Of a stretch of 61,892 nucleotides of DNA, positions 25,868 to 34,806 are shown one piece after another. Source of the DNA: Candidatus Acutalibacter stercorigallinarum (GTDB taxonomy: Bacteria; Bacillota; Clostridia; Oscillospirales; Acutalibacteraceae); contig DXIW01000027.1 in the NCBI GenBank assembly GCA_019112625.1, forward strand, positions 1-61,892, in the 5' to 3' direction. Every line of letters begins with the position of its first letter. The first letter of the stretch is position 1. Under the pieces are notes generated by a model. That model was given only the letters and a program-made list of their open reading frames with translations, searched no databases and was not told where the DNA came from. The position numbers and the translations under genes were made by a program.

Positions 25868-26548
25868 TCAATATCCCATGAGCTCCAGGGCCTCCCGGGC
25901 GGCCTGCTGCTCCGCCTCTTTCTTGCTGCGGCCGCCGCCTTTGCCGATGACGTTGGAGTTCAGGTGCACCTCTACGGTGAAGTGCTTGTCGTGGTCGGGG
26001 CCGCTCTCCCCGGTGACCACGTACACCAGCCGCTCCTCCGGGTTCTGCTGGATGATCTCCTGGAGGGTGGTCTTGTAGTCCTTGAAGGGCTTCACGCTCT
26101 GGGACTTGGCCGCCGGGGCGATGAAGCGCAGGATGAATTTTTTGGCCTCCTCCAGGCTGCCGCTGTCCAGGTAGATGGCGGCGGTGGTGGACTCGAACAC
26201 ATCCGCCAGGATGCTGGGCCGCTCCCGGCCGCCGGAGTGGAGCTCCCCGTGGGAGAGGCGGAGAAAGTCCCCCACCTGCAGGGCGCGGGAGAACCCGCAC
26301 AGGGAGCGCTCGCACACCAGGGCCGCCCGGGTCTTGGTCAGCTGGCCCTCGGGCAGCTGGGGGAAGTGCTGGAACAAATACTCCGCGGTGACGAAGCCCA
26401 GCACCGAGTCCCCCAAAAACTCCAGGCGCTCGTAGCTTTTGCATTTGTGCTCGTTGGCGTAGGAGGAGTGGGTGAGGGCCGTCTCCAGCAGGGAGCGGTC
26501 CCGAAACCGGTAGCCAATGAGTTTTTCGTATTCTGACACGGGCCGCAT
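25868..26548 (-). CDS. rnc: Ribonuclease III
   Basis: A 226-residue protein: an N-terminal RNase III domain with signature ERLEFLGDSVLGF and the second catalytic site ADVFESTTAAIYLD, and a C-terminal dsRNA-binding domain (about 155-226; DYKTTLQEIIQQ, GKGGGRSKKEAEQQAAREAL). It processes rRNA precursors and structured mRNAs. The dsRBD and catalytic Asp and Glu residues are intact. It precedes smc by 57 bp and follows plsX by 18 bp; the acpP gene often found between plsX and rnc is absent. Confidence 0.97.
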   Translation of the reverse strand: MRPVSEYEKLIGYRFRDRSLLETALTHSSYANEHKCKSYERLEFLGDSVLGFVTAEYLFQHFPQLPEGQLTKTRAALVCERSLCGFSRALQVGDFLRLSHGELHSGGRERPSILADVFESTTAAIYLDSGSLEEAKKFILRFIAPAAKSQSVKPFKDYKTTLQEIIQQNPEERLVYVVTGESGPDHDKHFTVEVHLNSNVIGKGGGRSKKEAEQQAAREALELMGY

Positions 26549-26566
26549 GGCCTTTCCCTCCCTGTT

Positions 26567-27589
26567 TTACTGCTGGTCCCCGCCGGCCGCCTTGCCGGGG
26601 GCTACCGCCTGGGCGATCTGCTCCACAAAGCCGGACTGGGCGTAGTCCCGGGTGAGGCGCAGGGCGTTTTTCACGGTGGACGCCTTGGCGCTGCCGTGGA
26701 TCTTGAACACGGGTTTGGCCGCCCCGATGATGGGGGCCCCGCCGTACTCGTTGTAGTCCATGGACTTCTTCAGCTGCTTCATGTCGCCGTAGACCGCGGC
26801 GGCGGCCAGCTTGTTCTTCAGGCTCTGGGTGAACACGCCCTTGATCTTGTCCATCACCGCCATAGCCACGCCCTCGTAGAGCTTTAACAGCATGTTGCCG
26901 GTAAAGCCGTCGGTGACCACCACGTCGCAGGCATCGTAGGGGATGTCACGGGCCTCCACGTTGCCCACGAAGTGGATGTCCCCGCACTGGGACAGAAGCT
27001 CGAAGGCCTGGTGCCGGAGCTCGTCCCCCTTGTGGGCCTCGGTGCCCACGTTGGCCAGGCCCACCCGGGGCTTTTCGATGCCCATGACCCGCTTCATATA
27101 GGCCGAGCCCATGAGCCCGAACTGCAGGAGCATCTCCGGGCGGCAGTCCACGCTGGCGCCCCCGTCGCAGAGCATGAAAAAGCCCTGGGACTTGGGCAGC
27201 AGCGGGGCGAAGGCCACCCGCTTGACCCCCCGGATGCGCTTGGCGATCATGGTGGCGCCCACCACCAGGGCCCCGCTGTTCCCGGCGCTGGCGAAGGCAT
27301 CGCCCCTGCCCTGGGCCAGGGCCCGCAGGCCCACGGCCATGGAGCTGTCCGGCTTCTCCTTTAAGACGGCGCTGGGCTCGTCCTCCATGGTGAGGGCGTC
27401 CTTGCAGTCCAAGATCTCCATCTGGGCCAGCTGGGGGGAGAGGCCCAGCTCTTTGGCGCAGGCCAGGAGCTTGTCCTTGTCCCCGGCCAGGGCCAGCTGG
27501 ATGCCCAGCTCCATCTGGGCCTGGGCGCAGCCCCGCAAAATCTCCCCCGGGGCGTTGTCGCCGCCAAAGGCGTCTACGATGATCTTCAT
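26567..27589 (-). CDS. plsX: Phosphate acyltransferase PlsX
   Basis: A 340-residue protein beginning MKIIVDAFGGDNAPGEILRG, the PlsX signature, with SAGNSGALVVGATM, VALANVGTEAHKGDE-like and VVTDGFTGNMLLKLYEG motifs. It converts acyl-ACP to acyl-phosphate for PlsY in phospholipid synthesis. AGGAGG lies 7 nt before the ATG at 27589; an upstream in-frame start lacks a site. The start overlaps the trmFO stop by 4 bp. Confidence 0.97.
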   Translation of the reverse strand: MKIIVDAFGGDNAPGEILRGCAQAQMELGIQLALAGDKDKLLACAKELGLSPQLAQMEILDCKDALTMEDEPSAVLKEKPDSSMAVGLRALAQGRGDAFASAGNSGALVVGATMIAKRIRGVKRVAFAPLLPKSQGFFMLCDGGASVDCRPEMLLQFGLMGSAYMKRVMGIEKPRVGLANVGTEAHKGDELRHQAFELLSQCGDIHFVGNVEARDIPYDACDVVVTDGFTGNMLLKLYEGVAMAVMDKIKGVFTQSLKNKLAAAAVYGDMKQLKKSMDYNEYGGAPIIGAAKPVFKIHGSAKASTVKNALRLTRDYAQSGFVEQIAQAVAPGKAAGGDQQ

Positions 27590-28908
27590 ACCGGCTCCTC
27601 CTGTAACATAGGTTCTAAATCGCAAAGGGCCCGCTGGGACAGGGCCATATACCGCTGCCGCTTGTCCCGGATTTTTTCCGGCAGGGGGGGCAGCACCCCG
27701 AAGTTGGCCCCCATGGGCTGGAAGTCCTTCCCGCTGTACTGGGACACGTGGCGGGACAGGGCCCCCAGCATGGTGGTCTCCGGCAGGAGCAGGGGCTTAC
27801 GCCCTTGCAGCCGCCGGGCCAGGTTGATGCCCGCCAGGATGCCGGAGCCCGCGGACTCCATATACCCCTCCACCCCGGTGATCTGCCCGGCAAAGTACAG
27901 CCCGGGCCGCCGGCGGAAGGAGAAGTCGCCGTCCAACAGCTCTGGGGAGTTGAGGAAGGTGTTGCGGTGCATGACCCCGTAGCGGACGAACTCGGCGTGG
28001 GCCAGGCCCGGAATCATGCCGAACACCCGCTTCTGCTCCCCGAATTTCAGGTTGGTCTGGAAGCCCACCAGGTTGAAGAGGGTCTTTTCCCGGTTCTCCG
28101 TGCGCAGCTGCAGCACCGCCCAGGGCCGGTGGCCGGTGCGGGGGTCTTTTAGTCCCACCGGCTTCATAGGGCCGAAGCGGATGGCGTCGTGGCCCCGGGA
28201 GGCCAGCACCTCGATGGGCATGCAGCCCTCGTAGACCTTGGGGTCCCGGGCGTCGAAGCTGTGGACCGGGGCCCGCTCCGCGGTGACCAGGGCCTCTACG
28301 AACCGGTCGTACTCCTCCTTGTTCATGGGGCAGTTTACATAATCCCCCTGGCTGCCCTCCTCCTCCCTGCCGTAGCGGGAGGCGGTGAAGCAATGGTCCA
28401 TGTCCAGGCTCTCCCGGGTGACGATGGGGGCGGCGGCGTCGAAAAAACTGAGGGCCCCGCCGCACAGGGCCAGGATCTTCTCCGCCAGGGGCTCGCTGGT
28501 GAGGGGGCCGGTGGCCACGATAACCGGGCCCGCCGGGAGGTCGGTGACCTCCTCCCGCCGGAGGGTGATGCGGGGTTCGTTCTCGATGGCCTGGGTCACC
28601 AGGCGGGAGAACTGGTCCCGGTCCACCGCCAGGGCGCCCCCGGCGGGGACGGCGCATTGTTCCGCGCAGGGCACCAGCAGGGAGCCCAGGCGGCGCATCT
28701 CCTCCTTTAAGAGGCCGGCGGCGCTGTCGATGCGGCTGGCCTTGAGGGAGTTGGAGCAGATGAGCTCCGCCAGGCCCTGGCTTTTATGGGCGGGGGAGAA
28801 CTTCTGGGGCTTCATCTCGTACAATGTTACGGGGATGCCCCGCTTTGCCAGCTGCCAGGCGGCCTCGCACCCGGCCAGGCCGGCCCCCAATACGGTGACA
28901 GGCTCCAT
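27586..28908 (-). CDS. trmFO: Methylenetetrahydrofolate-tRNA-(uracil-5-)-methyltransferase
   Basis: A 440-residue FAD/folate-dependent tRNA methylase. It has the dinucleotide motif VLGAGLAGCEAAWQLAKRG at the N-terminus, the family stretch HKSQGLAELICSNSLKA, and FAGQITGVEGYMESAGSG near the C-terminus. It makes T54 in the tRNA T-loop with methylene-THF as carbon donor; most Firmicutes use TrmFO rather than TrmA. It lies between topA and plsX, the usual topA-trmFO order. Confidence 0.97.
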   Translation of the reverse strand: MEPVTVLGAGLAGCEAAWQLAKRGIPVTLYEMKPQKFSPAHKSQGLAELICSNSLKASRIDSAAGLLKEEMRRLGSLLVPCAEQCAVPAGGALAVDRDQFSRLVTQAIENEPRITLRREEVTDLPAGPVIVATGPLTSEPLAEKILALCGGALSFFDAAAPIVTRESLDMDHCFTASRYGREEEGSQGDYVNCPMNKEEYDRFVEALVTAERAPVHSFDARDPKVYEGCMPIEVLASRGHDAIRFGPMKPVGLKDPRTGHRPWAVLQLRTENREKTLFNLVGFQTNLKFGEQKRVFGMIPGLAHAEFVRYGVMHRNTFLNSPELLDGDFSFRRRPGLYFAGQITGVEGYMESAGSGILAGINLARRLQGRKPLLLPETTMLGALSRHVSQYSGKDFQPMGANFGVLPPLPEKIRDKRQRYMALSQRALCDLEPMLQEEPV

Positions 28909-28938
28909 ATCCCTCTCCCCTTTCTCTCTGGTACGGTG

Positions 28939-31032
28939 TTATTCCCCGCCGCCCTCGGGGAGCTTGCCCTCGAAGGTGCAGCCCGGGGTGACGCAGTACA
29001 ATCGCTTGTCTTTCGTCTTTTTCTGCATCAAAGTCTTGCCGCAGACCGGGCACTTCTCCTTGCTGGGCGGGTCCCAGGAGACGAAGTCGCACTTGGGGTA
29101 CTCGCTGCAGCCGTAGAACACCCGGCCCTTTTTGGACTTGCGCTCGATGATTTTGCCGCCGCACTTGGGGCACTGGGCCCCGGTGTCGTTGACGATCTTC
29201 TTCACGTTTTTGCACTCGGGGTAGCCGGGGCAGGCCAGGAATTTGCCGTAGCGGCCGAACTTGACCACCATCTTCCTGCCGCACTTCTCGCAGATGACGT
29301 CGGTCTCGTCCTCTTTCAGCTTGATCTTGACCCCGTCCATCTCTTTTTTGGCCTTCTGGACAGACTTGTCGAAGTCGTCGTAGAACTTCTGGAGGGTGTC
29401 CACCCACTCCTCGTCCCCACGCTGGACCGCGTCCAGCTCGTCCTCCACCTGGGCGGTGAACTTCACGTTGACGATCTTGGGGAAGCGCTCTTTCATCAGC
29501 TTGGTGATGACCTCTCCCAGCTCGGTGGGCTTGAAGGCCTTGCCCTCCCGGGTGACGTACTCCCGGGTGGTGATGGTGGAGATGGTGGCCGCGTAGGTGG
29601 AGGGCCGGCCGATGCCGTTCTCCTCCAGGGTCTTGATGAGGGAGGCCTCGGTGTAGCGCGGGGGCGGCTGGGTGAAGTGCTGGTTGCCCCCCAGCTCTTT
29701 CACCTTCAGCTTCATGCCCTCCTCCAGAGGGGGCAGGTCCTTGCCGGCCTTCTCCTCCTCGTCCTTGCTCTCCTCGTACAGGGCGGTGAAGCCCTCGAAG
29801 GCCACGTTGAAGCCGGAGGCCTTGAACAGGTACTTGCCGGCGCGGATGGTGGCCTGGGTGGTGTTGAGGACGCAGTTTGCCATCTGGCAGGCGATGAAGC
29901 GCTCCCAGATGAGCTTGTAGAGCTTGTACTGGTCGGAGGTGAGGGAGTTTTTCACCTGGTCGGGGGTGAGGCTGATGGTGGAGGGACGGATGGCCTCGTG
30001 GCCGTCCTGAGCGCCTGCCCGGGACTTGAAGTGCCGGGGCTTGCTGGGCAGGTACTTCTTCCCCCAGCGGCCCTCGATATACTCCCCGGCGTCACGGATG
30101 GCGTCCTCGGAGATGCGCAGGGAGTCGGTACGCATATAGGTGATAAGGCCGATGGAGCCCAGGCCCTCCACGTCCACACCCTCGTAGAGCTCCTGGGCGG
30201 CCTTCATGGTGCGGCGGGCCTGGAAGCCCAGCTTGCGGGAGGCCTCCTGCTGGAGGGTGGAGGTGATGAAGGGCGGGGCCGGGGAGCGGTTTTTCTTCCC
30301 CTTTTTCACCGGGCCCACCACGAAGTCGGCCTGGGCCAGCTCCGCCAGCACCCGGTCGGTCTCCTCCTTGGAGGAGAGCTTGATCTCCCCGTTTTCGTCC
30401 CCGTAAAAGGCGGCGGCGAACACGGCTTTGCTGGGGGGCGCGGTGAGCCTGGCGTCGATGGTCCAGTACTCCTGGGGGACGAAGGCCCGGATCTCCTCCT
30501 CCCGGTCCACGATCATCCGCACGGCCACGGACTGCACCCGCCCGGCGGAGAGGCCCCGGCGGATGGTCTTGGCCAGGAAGGGGCTGAGGGTATAGCCCAC
30601 CAGCCGGTCCAGGATGCGCCGGGCCTGCTGGGCGTTGACCAGGTCCAGGTCGATGGCCCGGGGATGGGCCATGCCCTCCTCCACGCCGGTGCGGGTGATC
30701 TCGTTGAAGGTCACCCGGTCGGGGGCGTTCTCGTCCAGGCCCAAAAGGTAGGCCAGGTGCCAGGAGATGGCCTCCCCCTCCCGGTCCGGGTCGGTGGCCA
30801 GCAGCACGCCGTCGGATTTGGCGGCGGCCTCTTTCAGCTCTTTTACCAGCTTCTCCTTGCCCTTGATGACGCTGTATTTGGGCTTGAAGTGGTCCTTCAC
30901 GTCCACGCAGAGGCGGGCCTTGGGCAGGTCCCGCACGTGGCCCATGGAGGCCACCACCTCGTAGCCTTTGCCCAGATATTTTTGAATGGTCTTTGCCTTG
31001 GAGGGCGACTCCACGATCACCAGTTTTGCCAT
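28939..31032 (-). CDS. topA: DNA topoisomerase I
   Basis: A 697-residue type IA topoisomerase. The N-terminal TOPRIM domain has LVIVESPSKAKTIQKYLG and ATDPDREGEAISWHL; the catalytic tyrosine is Y299 in SIGLITYMRTDS. Three C-terminal four-cysteine zinc ribbons follow (CEKCGRKM.., CPKCGGKI.., CPVCGKTL..), the standard Firmicute form. It relaxes negative supercoils. I chose the ATG at 31032, which gives the canonical MAKLVIVESP start, although AAAGGAAG is 13 nt away; an earlier frame start has no support. Confidence 0.98.
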   Translation of the reverse strand: MAKLVIVESPSKAKTIQKYLGKGYEVVASMGHVRDLPKARLCVDVKDHFKPKYSVIKGKEKLVKELKEAAAKSDGVLLATDPDREGEAISWHLAYLLGLDENAPDRVTFNEITRTGVEEGMAHPRAIDLDLVNAQQARRILDRLVGYTLSPFLAKTIRRGLSAGRVQSVAVRMIVDREEEIRAFVPQEYWTIDARLTAPPSKAVFAAAFYGDENGEIKLSSKEETDRVLAELAQADFVVGPVKKGKKNRSPAPPFITSTLQQEASRKLGFQARRTMKAAQELYEGVDVEGLGSIGLITYMRTDSLRISEDAIRDAGEYIEGRWGKKYLPSKPRHFKSRAGAQDGHEAIRPSTISLTPDQVKNSLTSDQYKLYKLIWERFIACQMANCVLNTTQATIRAGKYLFKASGFNVAFEGFTALYEESKDEEEKAGKDLPPLEEGMKLKVKELGGNQHFTQPPPRYTEASLIKTLEENGIGRPSTYAATISTITTREYVTREGKAFKPTELGEVITKLMKERFPKIVNVKFTAQVEDELDAVQRGDEEWVDTLQKFYDDFDKSVQKAKKEMDGVKIKLKEDETDVICEKCGRKMVVKFGRYGKFLACPGYPECKNVKKIVNDTGAQCPKCGGKIIERKSKKGRVFYGCSEYPKCDFVSWDPPSKEKCPVCGKTLMQKKTKDKRLYCVTPGCTFEGKLPEGGGE

Positions 31033-31147
31033 GCTCTGTTCCAAACTTCCTTTCTCCCGGCGGCTTGCCAAAAGGGCTGCCGCGGGGCTGTAAGCCAAGT
31101 CATTCTACAATAAAACGGGCGAGTTATAATTCTGAATAGGAATTATA

Positions 31148-32359
31148 TCAAATCCGCCGCCCCTGCCGCCGGTAGCGTTTCCCCGGCAGGGATTCCACCA
31201 GGTCCTCCATCTCCAGCTGGGTGAGCAGCGCCAGCAGCCTGGCGGCGGGCAGCCCGGTGCGCTCGGCCAGCTGGGCCACCGCCAGGGTCTCGCCGCCCAG
31301 GGCCGTGAGGAGCTTCTCCCCCTCCGGGGAAAGGTCCTGGGGCAGGGCCGCCGGGGCGGGGGCCTGCTCTGCGGGGCCGCTGTCCGCCAGCACGCGGACG
31401 GGCTCGGGGGCGGGGCGTTCCACCTCCCGGAAAATGCCCCGGAAGGGGTTCTCCACCAGTGCCGGGCCCCGGCGGGCAAAGCGCAGCTGGTACTCCGCCA
31501 AAATCTCCTCGCCGCTGTCCACGGCCTTGGCGCCGTCCTCCAGCAGGCTGAGGCAGCCCTCCTGGCCCTCCGGGCCCGCGGCCCGGTCCAGGCAAACGAA
31601 CACGTCCCTATTCTGCTCCTTGGCGTGGCGGGCGTAGATCATGGTGCCGCTTTTCAGCTTGGCCTGGAGGAGCAGCACCCCGCAGCTCAGGCCGGTGATG
31701 ATCCGGTTCCTCTGGGGGAAGGTGCCCTTGTTGGGGTTGCGCTGGGTGAAGTACTCGGTGACCAGGGCGCCGCCCCGCTGGGGGATGGACCGCCGCAGGT
31801 TGGCGCTCTCCAGCAGGTAGGGGCTGTCCAGGTCCACCGGCAGCACGCACACGGTCCTGCCCCGGGCGGTGAGGGCCCCTTTGAGGGCGGCGCTGTCCAC
31901 GCCTTTGGCCTCGCCGCTGACCACCACCGCGTCCCCGGCGGCCAGCTGGTAGCCGATGCGCTCCGCCGCCCGGATGGAGCTCTCCCAGGCATGGCGGGCG
32001 CCGGTGACGGCGATGGCCGGGCCGCTGTCCAGGTCTGGCAGCTGGCCCTGTACATACAGTACCGCGGGAGGGTCCGGAATATTCCGCAGGCACTCGGGAT
32101 ATTCCCCGCACTCCGGGGTGAGGACCTGCCAGCCCATTTTCAGGGCGTACTCCAGCCGGGCCTGGGCGGCGTCCAGGGTGAAGTGGTACAGGCCCTCCGC
32201 CTTCTGGTCGGAAATGTCCCGGCGGGTGTTCCACAGCCGGGGGCCGCCCTGGTAGAACTCCTCCACGCCCCCGGGGTAGTCCCGGTGGAGCTTCCAGGGG
32301 AGGTAGCTGCCCTCCCCCAGGGCCTGCTGCAGCCAGACCCAATAGGCCCTGTTATCCAT
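31148..32359 (-). CDS. dprA: DNA-processing protein DprA
   Basis: A 403-residue protein with a central Rossmann-like DprA/Smf domain (about 100-300: IAVTGARHAWESSIRAAERIG, VVSGEAKGVDSAALKGAL, TFPQRNRIITGLSCGVLL) and a C-terminal winged-helix (about 335-400). It loads RecA onto incoming single-stranded DNA in transformation. Some conserved glycine positions are substituted (GEAKGVDSAA where many have GLARGIDAAA), a pattern seen in divergent clostridial homologues. The ATG at 32359 has GGAGG 8 nt upstream and overlaps the upstream methyltransferase gene by 8 bp. Confidence 0.93.
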   Translation of the reverse strand: MDNRAYWVWLQQALGEGSYLPWKLHRDYPGGVEEFYQGGPRLWNTRRDISDQKAEGLYHFTLDAAQARLEYALKMGWQVLTPECGEYPECLRNIPDPPAVLYVQGQLPDLDSGPAIAVTGARHAWESSIRAAERIGYQLAAGDAVVVSGEAKGVDSAALKGALTARGRTVCVLPVDLDSPYLLESANLRRSIPQRGGALVTEYFTQRNPNKGTFPQRNRIITGLSCGVLLLQAKLKSGTMIYARHAKEQNRDVFVCLDRAAGPEGQEGCLSLLEDGAKAVDSGEEILAEYQLRFARRGPALVENPFRGIFREVERPAPEPVRVLADSGPAEQAPAPAALPQDLSPEGEKLLTALGGETLAVAQLAERTGLPAARLLALLTQLEMEDLVESLPGKRYRRQGRRI

Positions 32360-33167
32360 GGCGGACACCTCCCCGGGTCATCTCCCACAGGAGGATGGTG
32401 GCAGCCGCCGAGGCGTTGAGGGACTCGGCCCGGCCCGCCATGGGGATGGTCACCCGGCTGCGGCACAGGGCGATGGTCTCCTCCCGCAGGCCGGCGCCCT
32501 CGTTGCCTACGAACACGGCGTGGGCCCCGGCGGTGAAGTCGATGGCGGTGACCGGCAAGGCGTCCCGGTGGGGCACGGCGGCGTGGAGCCGGTAGCCCTG
32601 CTCCCGCAGCAGGCCGCACAGCCGCTGGGGGGAGGCCTCGGCGGCCAGCCGCACCCGGAAGGCCGCCCCCATGGAGGCCCGCAGCGCCTTGGGGGACAGG
32701 GGGTCGCAGCAATCCCCCAGCAGGTACACCTGGCCCACCCCCAGGGCCTCGGCGGTGCGCAGCACCGTGCCCAGGTTCCCCGGGTCCTGGAGCTGTTCCA
32801 AGACCAGGCAGGGGCTGCCGTCTAAGGGGAGCTCCCCGCCGGCCAGGCCCTGGGGCCACCGGCACAGGCAGAACACCCCCTGGGTGTGGCGGGTGGCGGA
32901 CAGCAGCGCCGCCACGTGGTCCTCGATCTCATAGGCCTCCCGGCAGCAGGCCAGCACCGGCTCTATATAGGCGCGGTAGCGCTCCCGGGCCTGGGGGGTG
33001 AAAAAGCAGGCCTCTACCCCCACGCCGGAGCGGGCCGCGTCCTGGCAGAGGCGCGCCCCCTCGCAGAGGAAAAGCCCCTTTTCCCGGCGCTTTTCCCCGT
33101 CTGCGGCCAGGGCGGCCGCCTCCCGTACCAGCCGGTTCTGCCGGCTGGTGATGCGCCCGATGTCCAC
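32352..33167 (-). CDS. TrmH/SpoU family RNA methyltransferase
   Basis: A 271-residue SPOUT methyltransferase with an N-terminal substrate-binding domain (RITSRQNRLVREAAAL) and the three SpoU motifs: LEQLQDPGNLGTVLRTAEAL (motif 1), VFVGNEGAGL (motif 2), IPMAGRAESLNASAAATIL (motif 3, the AdoMet knot). It 2'-O-methylates a ribose in rRNA or tRNA; the site is not predictable. The start is uncertain: a GTG at 33167 has AGGAGG 11 nt upstream, while an in-frame upstream GTG at 33194 contains that Shine-Dalgarno inside the frame. It lies downstream of the rplT operon terminator and is coupled to dprA. Confidence 0.92.
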   Translation of the reverse strand: MDIGRITSRQNRLVREAAALAADGEKRREKGLFLCEGARLCQDAARSGVGVEACFFTPQARERYRAYIEPVLACCREAYEIEDHVAALLSATRHTQGVFCLCRWPQGLAGGELPLDGSPCLVLEQLQDPGNLGTVLRTAEALGVGQVYLLGDCCDPLSPKALRASMGAAFRVRLAAEASPQRLCGLLREQGYRLHAAVPHRDALPVTAIDFTAGAHAVFVGNEGAGLREETIALCRSRVTIPMAGRAESLNASAAATILLWEMTRGGVRHG

Positions 33168-33193
33168 AGCGCATCCTCCTTCCTCCTTAGTCA

Positions 33194-33232
33194 CAGAAAG
33201 GGAAACGCCCGAGGCATCCCTGCCCCAGGCGT
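33194..33232 (-). terminator. Probable terminator of the infC-rpmI-rplT operon
   Basis: On minus, a 12-bp stem with two G-T pairs (33205-33216 with 33221-33232, loop GGGA) is followed by TTCCCTTTCTG. The weak T-run may allow some read-through into the methyltransferase gene. Confidence 0.6.
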
Positions 33233-33245
33233 ACTTTCAGCTTTT

Positions 33246-33599
33246 TTATAAAGCGGCCTTGGCCTTTTCCACCAGGGCGGTAAAAGCGGCGGCGTCGGCG
33301 ATAGCGATCTCGGAGAGCATCTTGCGGTTCAAGGTGACCCCGGCCTTCTTCAGCCCGTTCATAAAGGTGGAGTAGTTGATGCCGTTCATTTTGCAGGCGG
33401 CGGAAATGCGGGTGATCCACAGGCGGCGGAAATCGCGCTTGCGCTGCTTGCGGCCGATGTAGGCGTAGTTGCCGGACTTCATCACGGCCTGTTTGGCCAT
33501 CTTAAAGTGGCGGCTCTTGGAACCCCAGTAGCCCTTGGCCAGCTTCAGAATCTTCTTTCTTCTCTTGCGCGTCATCATGGCGCCTTTTACTCTTGCCAT
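33246..33599 (-). CDS. rplT: 50S ribosomal protein L20
   Basis: 117 residues: [45 protein letters not shown] and the C-terminal globular part. It binds 23S rRNA early in assembly and in many Firmicutes represses its own operon through the leader. It is the third gene of infC-rpmI-rplT. Confidence 0.99.
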   Translation of the reverse strand: MARVKGAMMTRKRRKKILKLAKGYWGSKSRHFKMAKQAVMKSGNYAYIGRKQRKRDFRRLWITRISAACKMNGINYSTFMNGLKKAGVTLNRKMLSEIAIADAAAFTALVEKAKAAL

Positions 33600-33659
33600 T
33601 TATCTTCCATTCCTTTCTTCTCTGGGAAAAGTGTGTTGCCGCGGTGCGGGCCCTCTCTC

Positions 33660-33863
33660 TTATTTGTAGGGCAGCATCCGCTTGATGGCGGCTACGTTGG
33701 TGTTGTCCGCCACGGTGGTGCCGCGGGCGTGGCGCTTGCTCTTGGGGGTCTTGCCGTGGCCGTTGGCCAGGTGGCTCATATAGGCGTGGCCGCGGATCAC
33801 TTTTCCGCTCTTGGAAAGTTTGAAGCGCTTCTTGGCGCCGCTGTGGGTTTTCAGTTTCGGCAT
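33660..33863 (-). CDS. rpmI: 50S ribosomal protein L35
   Basis: 67 residues, [21 protein letters not shown] at the start and the basic tail typical of L35. AAGGAGG precedes the ATG at 33863; the reading frame extends further upstream, but only this start gives the family N-terminus. It is between infC (28 bp) and rplT (60 bp). Confidence 0.98.
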   Translation of the reverse strand: MPKLKTHSGAKKRFKLSKSGKVIRGHAYMSHLANGHGKTPKSKRHARGTTVADNTNVAAIKRMLPYK

Positions 33864-33891
33864 GTTAACAGTCCTCCTTGGTGATTTTGCT

Positions 33892-34410
33892 TTACTTCGC
33901 GGGCTTTGGGGCAAGGAACATCAGCATGGTCCGCCCCTCCAGCTTGGCAGGCTTCTCCACGTTGGCCACCTCGCCCATGGCCTGGGCGAAACGGTCCATG
34001 ATCTCCTGCCCCAGCTCGGGGTGGCCCATCTCTCTGCCGCGGAAGCGGATGGAAGCCTTTACCTTATTGCCCTCCGCGATGAAGCGCAGGGCGTGGTTCT
34101 TCTTCGTCTCAAAATCGTGGGTGTCGATATTGAGGGAAAGCCGGACCTCCTTGATCTCAACGATGCGCTGGTTTTTCCGCTGCTCCTTCTCCCGCTTCGA
34201 CTGCTCGAACCGGAATTTGCCGTAGTCGATGATCTTGCATACCGGCGGCTTGGCCTGGGGCGCGATCTTCACCAGGTCCAGGTCCCGCTGCTCTGCCAGC
34301 TCCAGGGCCTGCTTTAGGGGCATGATGCCCAGCTGGGTGCCGTCGGAATCCACCACGCGAAGCTCTTTGTCGCGGATCTGTTCGTTGATCTGCAGTTCCT
34401 TGTTGCTAAT
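33892..34410 (-). CDS. infC: Translation initiation factor IF-3 (probable AUU start)
   Basis: A 172-residue IF-3 with its N-domain ([13 protein letters not shown]...[13 protein letters not shown]), the Lys-rich linker and a C-domain ending [18 protein letters not shown]. The start is best placed at ATT (34410): GGAGGTG lies 8 nt upstream, and translation from there gives [15 protein letters not shown] directly after the start Met, the family N-terminus. An ATG at 34425 would precede this Shine-Dalgarno and has none of its own. An AUU start lets IF-3 repress its own synthesis, as in E. coli and Geobacillus (established). It heads the infC-rpmI-rplT operon behind an attenuator leader. Confidence 0.96.
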   Translation of the reverse strand: MSNKELQINEQIRDKELRVVDSDGTQLGIMPLKQALELAEQRDLDLVKIAPQAKPPVCKIIDYGKFRFEQSKREKEQRKNQRIVEIKEVRLSLNIDTHDFETKKNHALRFIAEGNKVKASIRFRGREMGHPELGQEIMDRFAQAMGEVANVEKPAKLEGRTMLMFLAPKPAK

Positions 34411-34620
34411 GGGTAGCACCTCCATCACTCGTTGTCCTCAAACAGTGGCTGGGGCCCGTCCCGCGCCCGCGAAAAAGCGGGCAGAGAACCCTCTGCCCGC
34501 GCATCAATCCGCATGTGGGGAACGCCTCGCGGCAGCAGCCGCGCCTTCCCGGACCTGCTTATTGACCTGTGTCAGACGGCACTGCACGGGTGAGGGCAAG
34601 GGGCCCTTCTTTGTTGTCCG
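34411..34620 (-). ncRNA. infC/L20-type leader with intrinsic terminator
   Basis: A leader of about 210 nt lies between the promoter at 34627-34655 and infC. It contains an intrinsic terminator, GCGGGCAGAG (34477-34486, plus notation) / CTCTGCCCGC (34491-34500) with loop AACC and a U-run (A34472-34476), about 60 nt before infC. GGGCCCC occurs upstream and downstream of it and could form the long-range pairing known from L20 leaders. A transcription attenuator controlled by L20 or IF-3 is the best reading. Confidence 0.7.
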
Positions 34621-34626
34621 CAAAAG

Positions 34627-34655
34627 ATTATACCCCAGGCCGCCGGGAAAGTCAA
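34627..34655 (-). promoter_or_regulatory. Consensus promoter of infC-rpmI-rplT
   Basis: Minus strand TTGACT (34650-34655), 17 bp, TATAAT (34627-34632). The remaining stretch 34656-34806 up to the addA stop codon shows no gene; only GC-rich sequence and a few short repeats. Confidence 0.9.
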
Positions 34656-34806
34656 GTGTTTTTTTGCCCGGCGGCCGGGGCGGGTTTTCCCCCTGGGGGC
34701 AGGGATTCCGGAATGGGATGTATGTAAAGGTTTTTCCTTTCCCGGAGATGGAAATTTCTGGGAGTGCCTGTTTCTAACCCGGCAGGGTCGTGTACAGGAA
34801 AAGGCT

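Noticed and set aside
24416..26536. A 706-codon plus-strand open frame opposite smc and rnc
   Set aside because: Low-complexity Leu/Gly/Val-rich shadow spanning two well-supported minus-strand genes.
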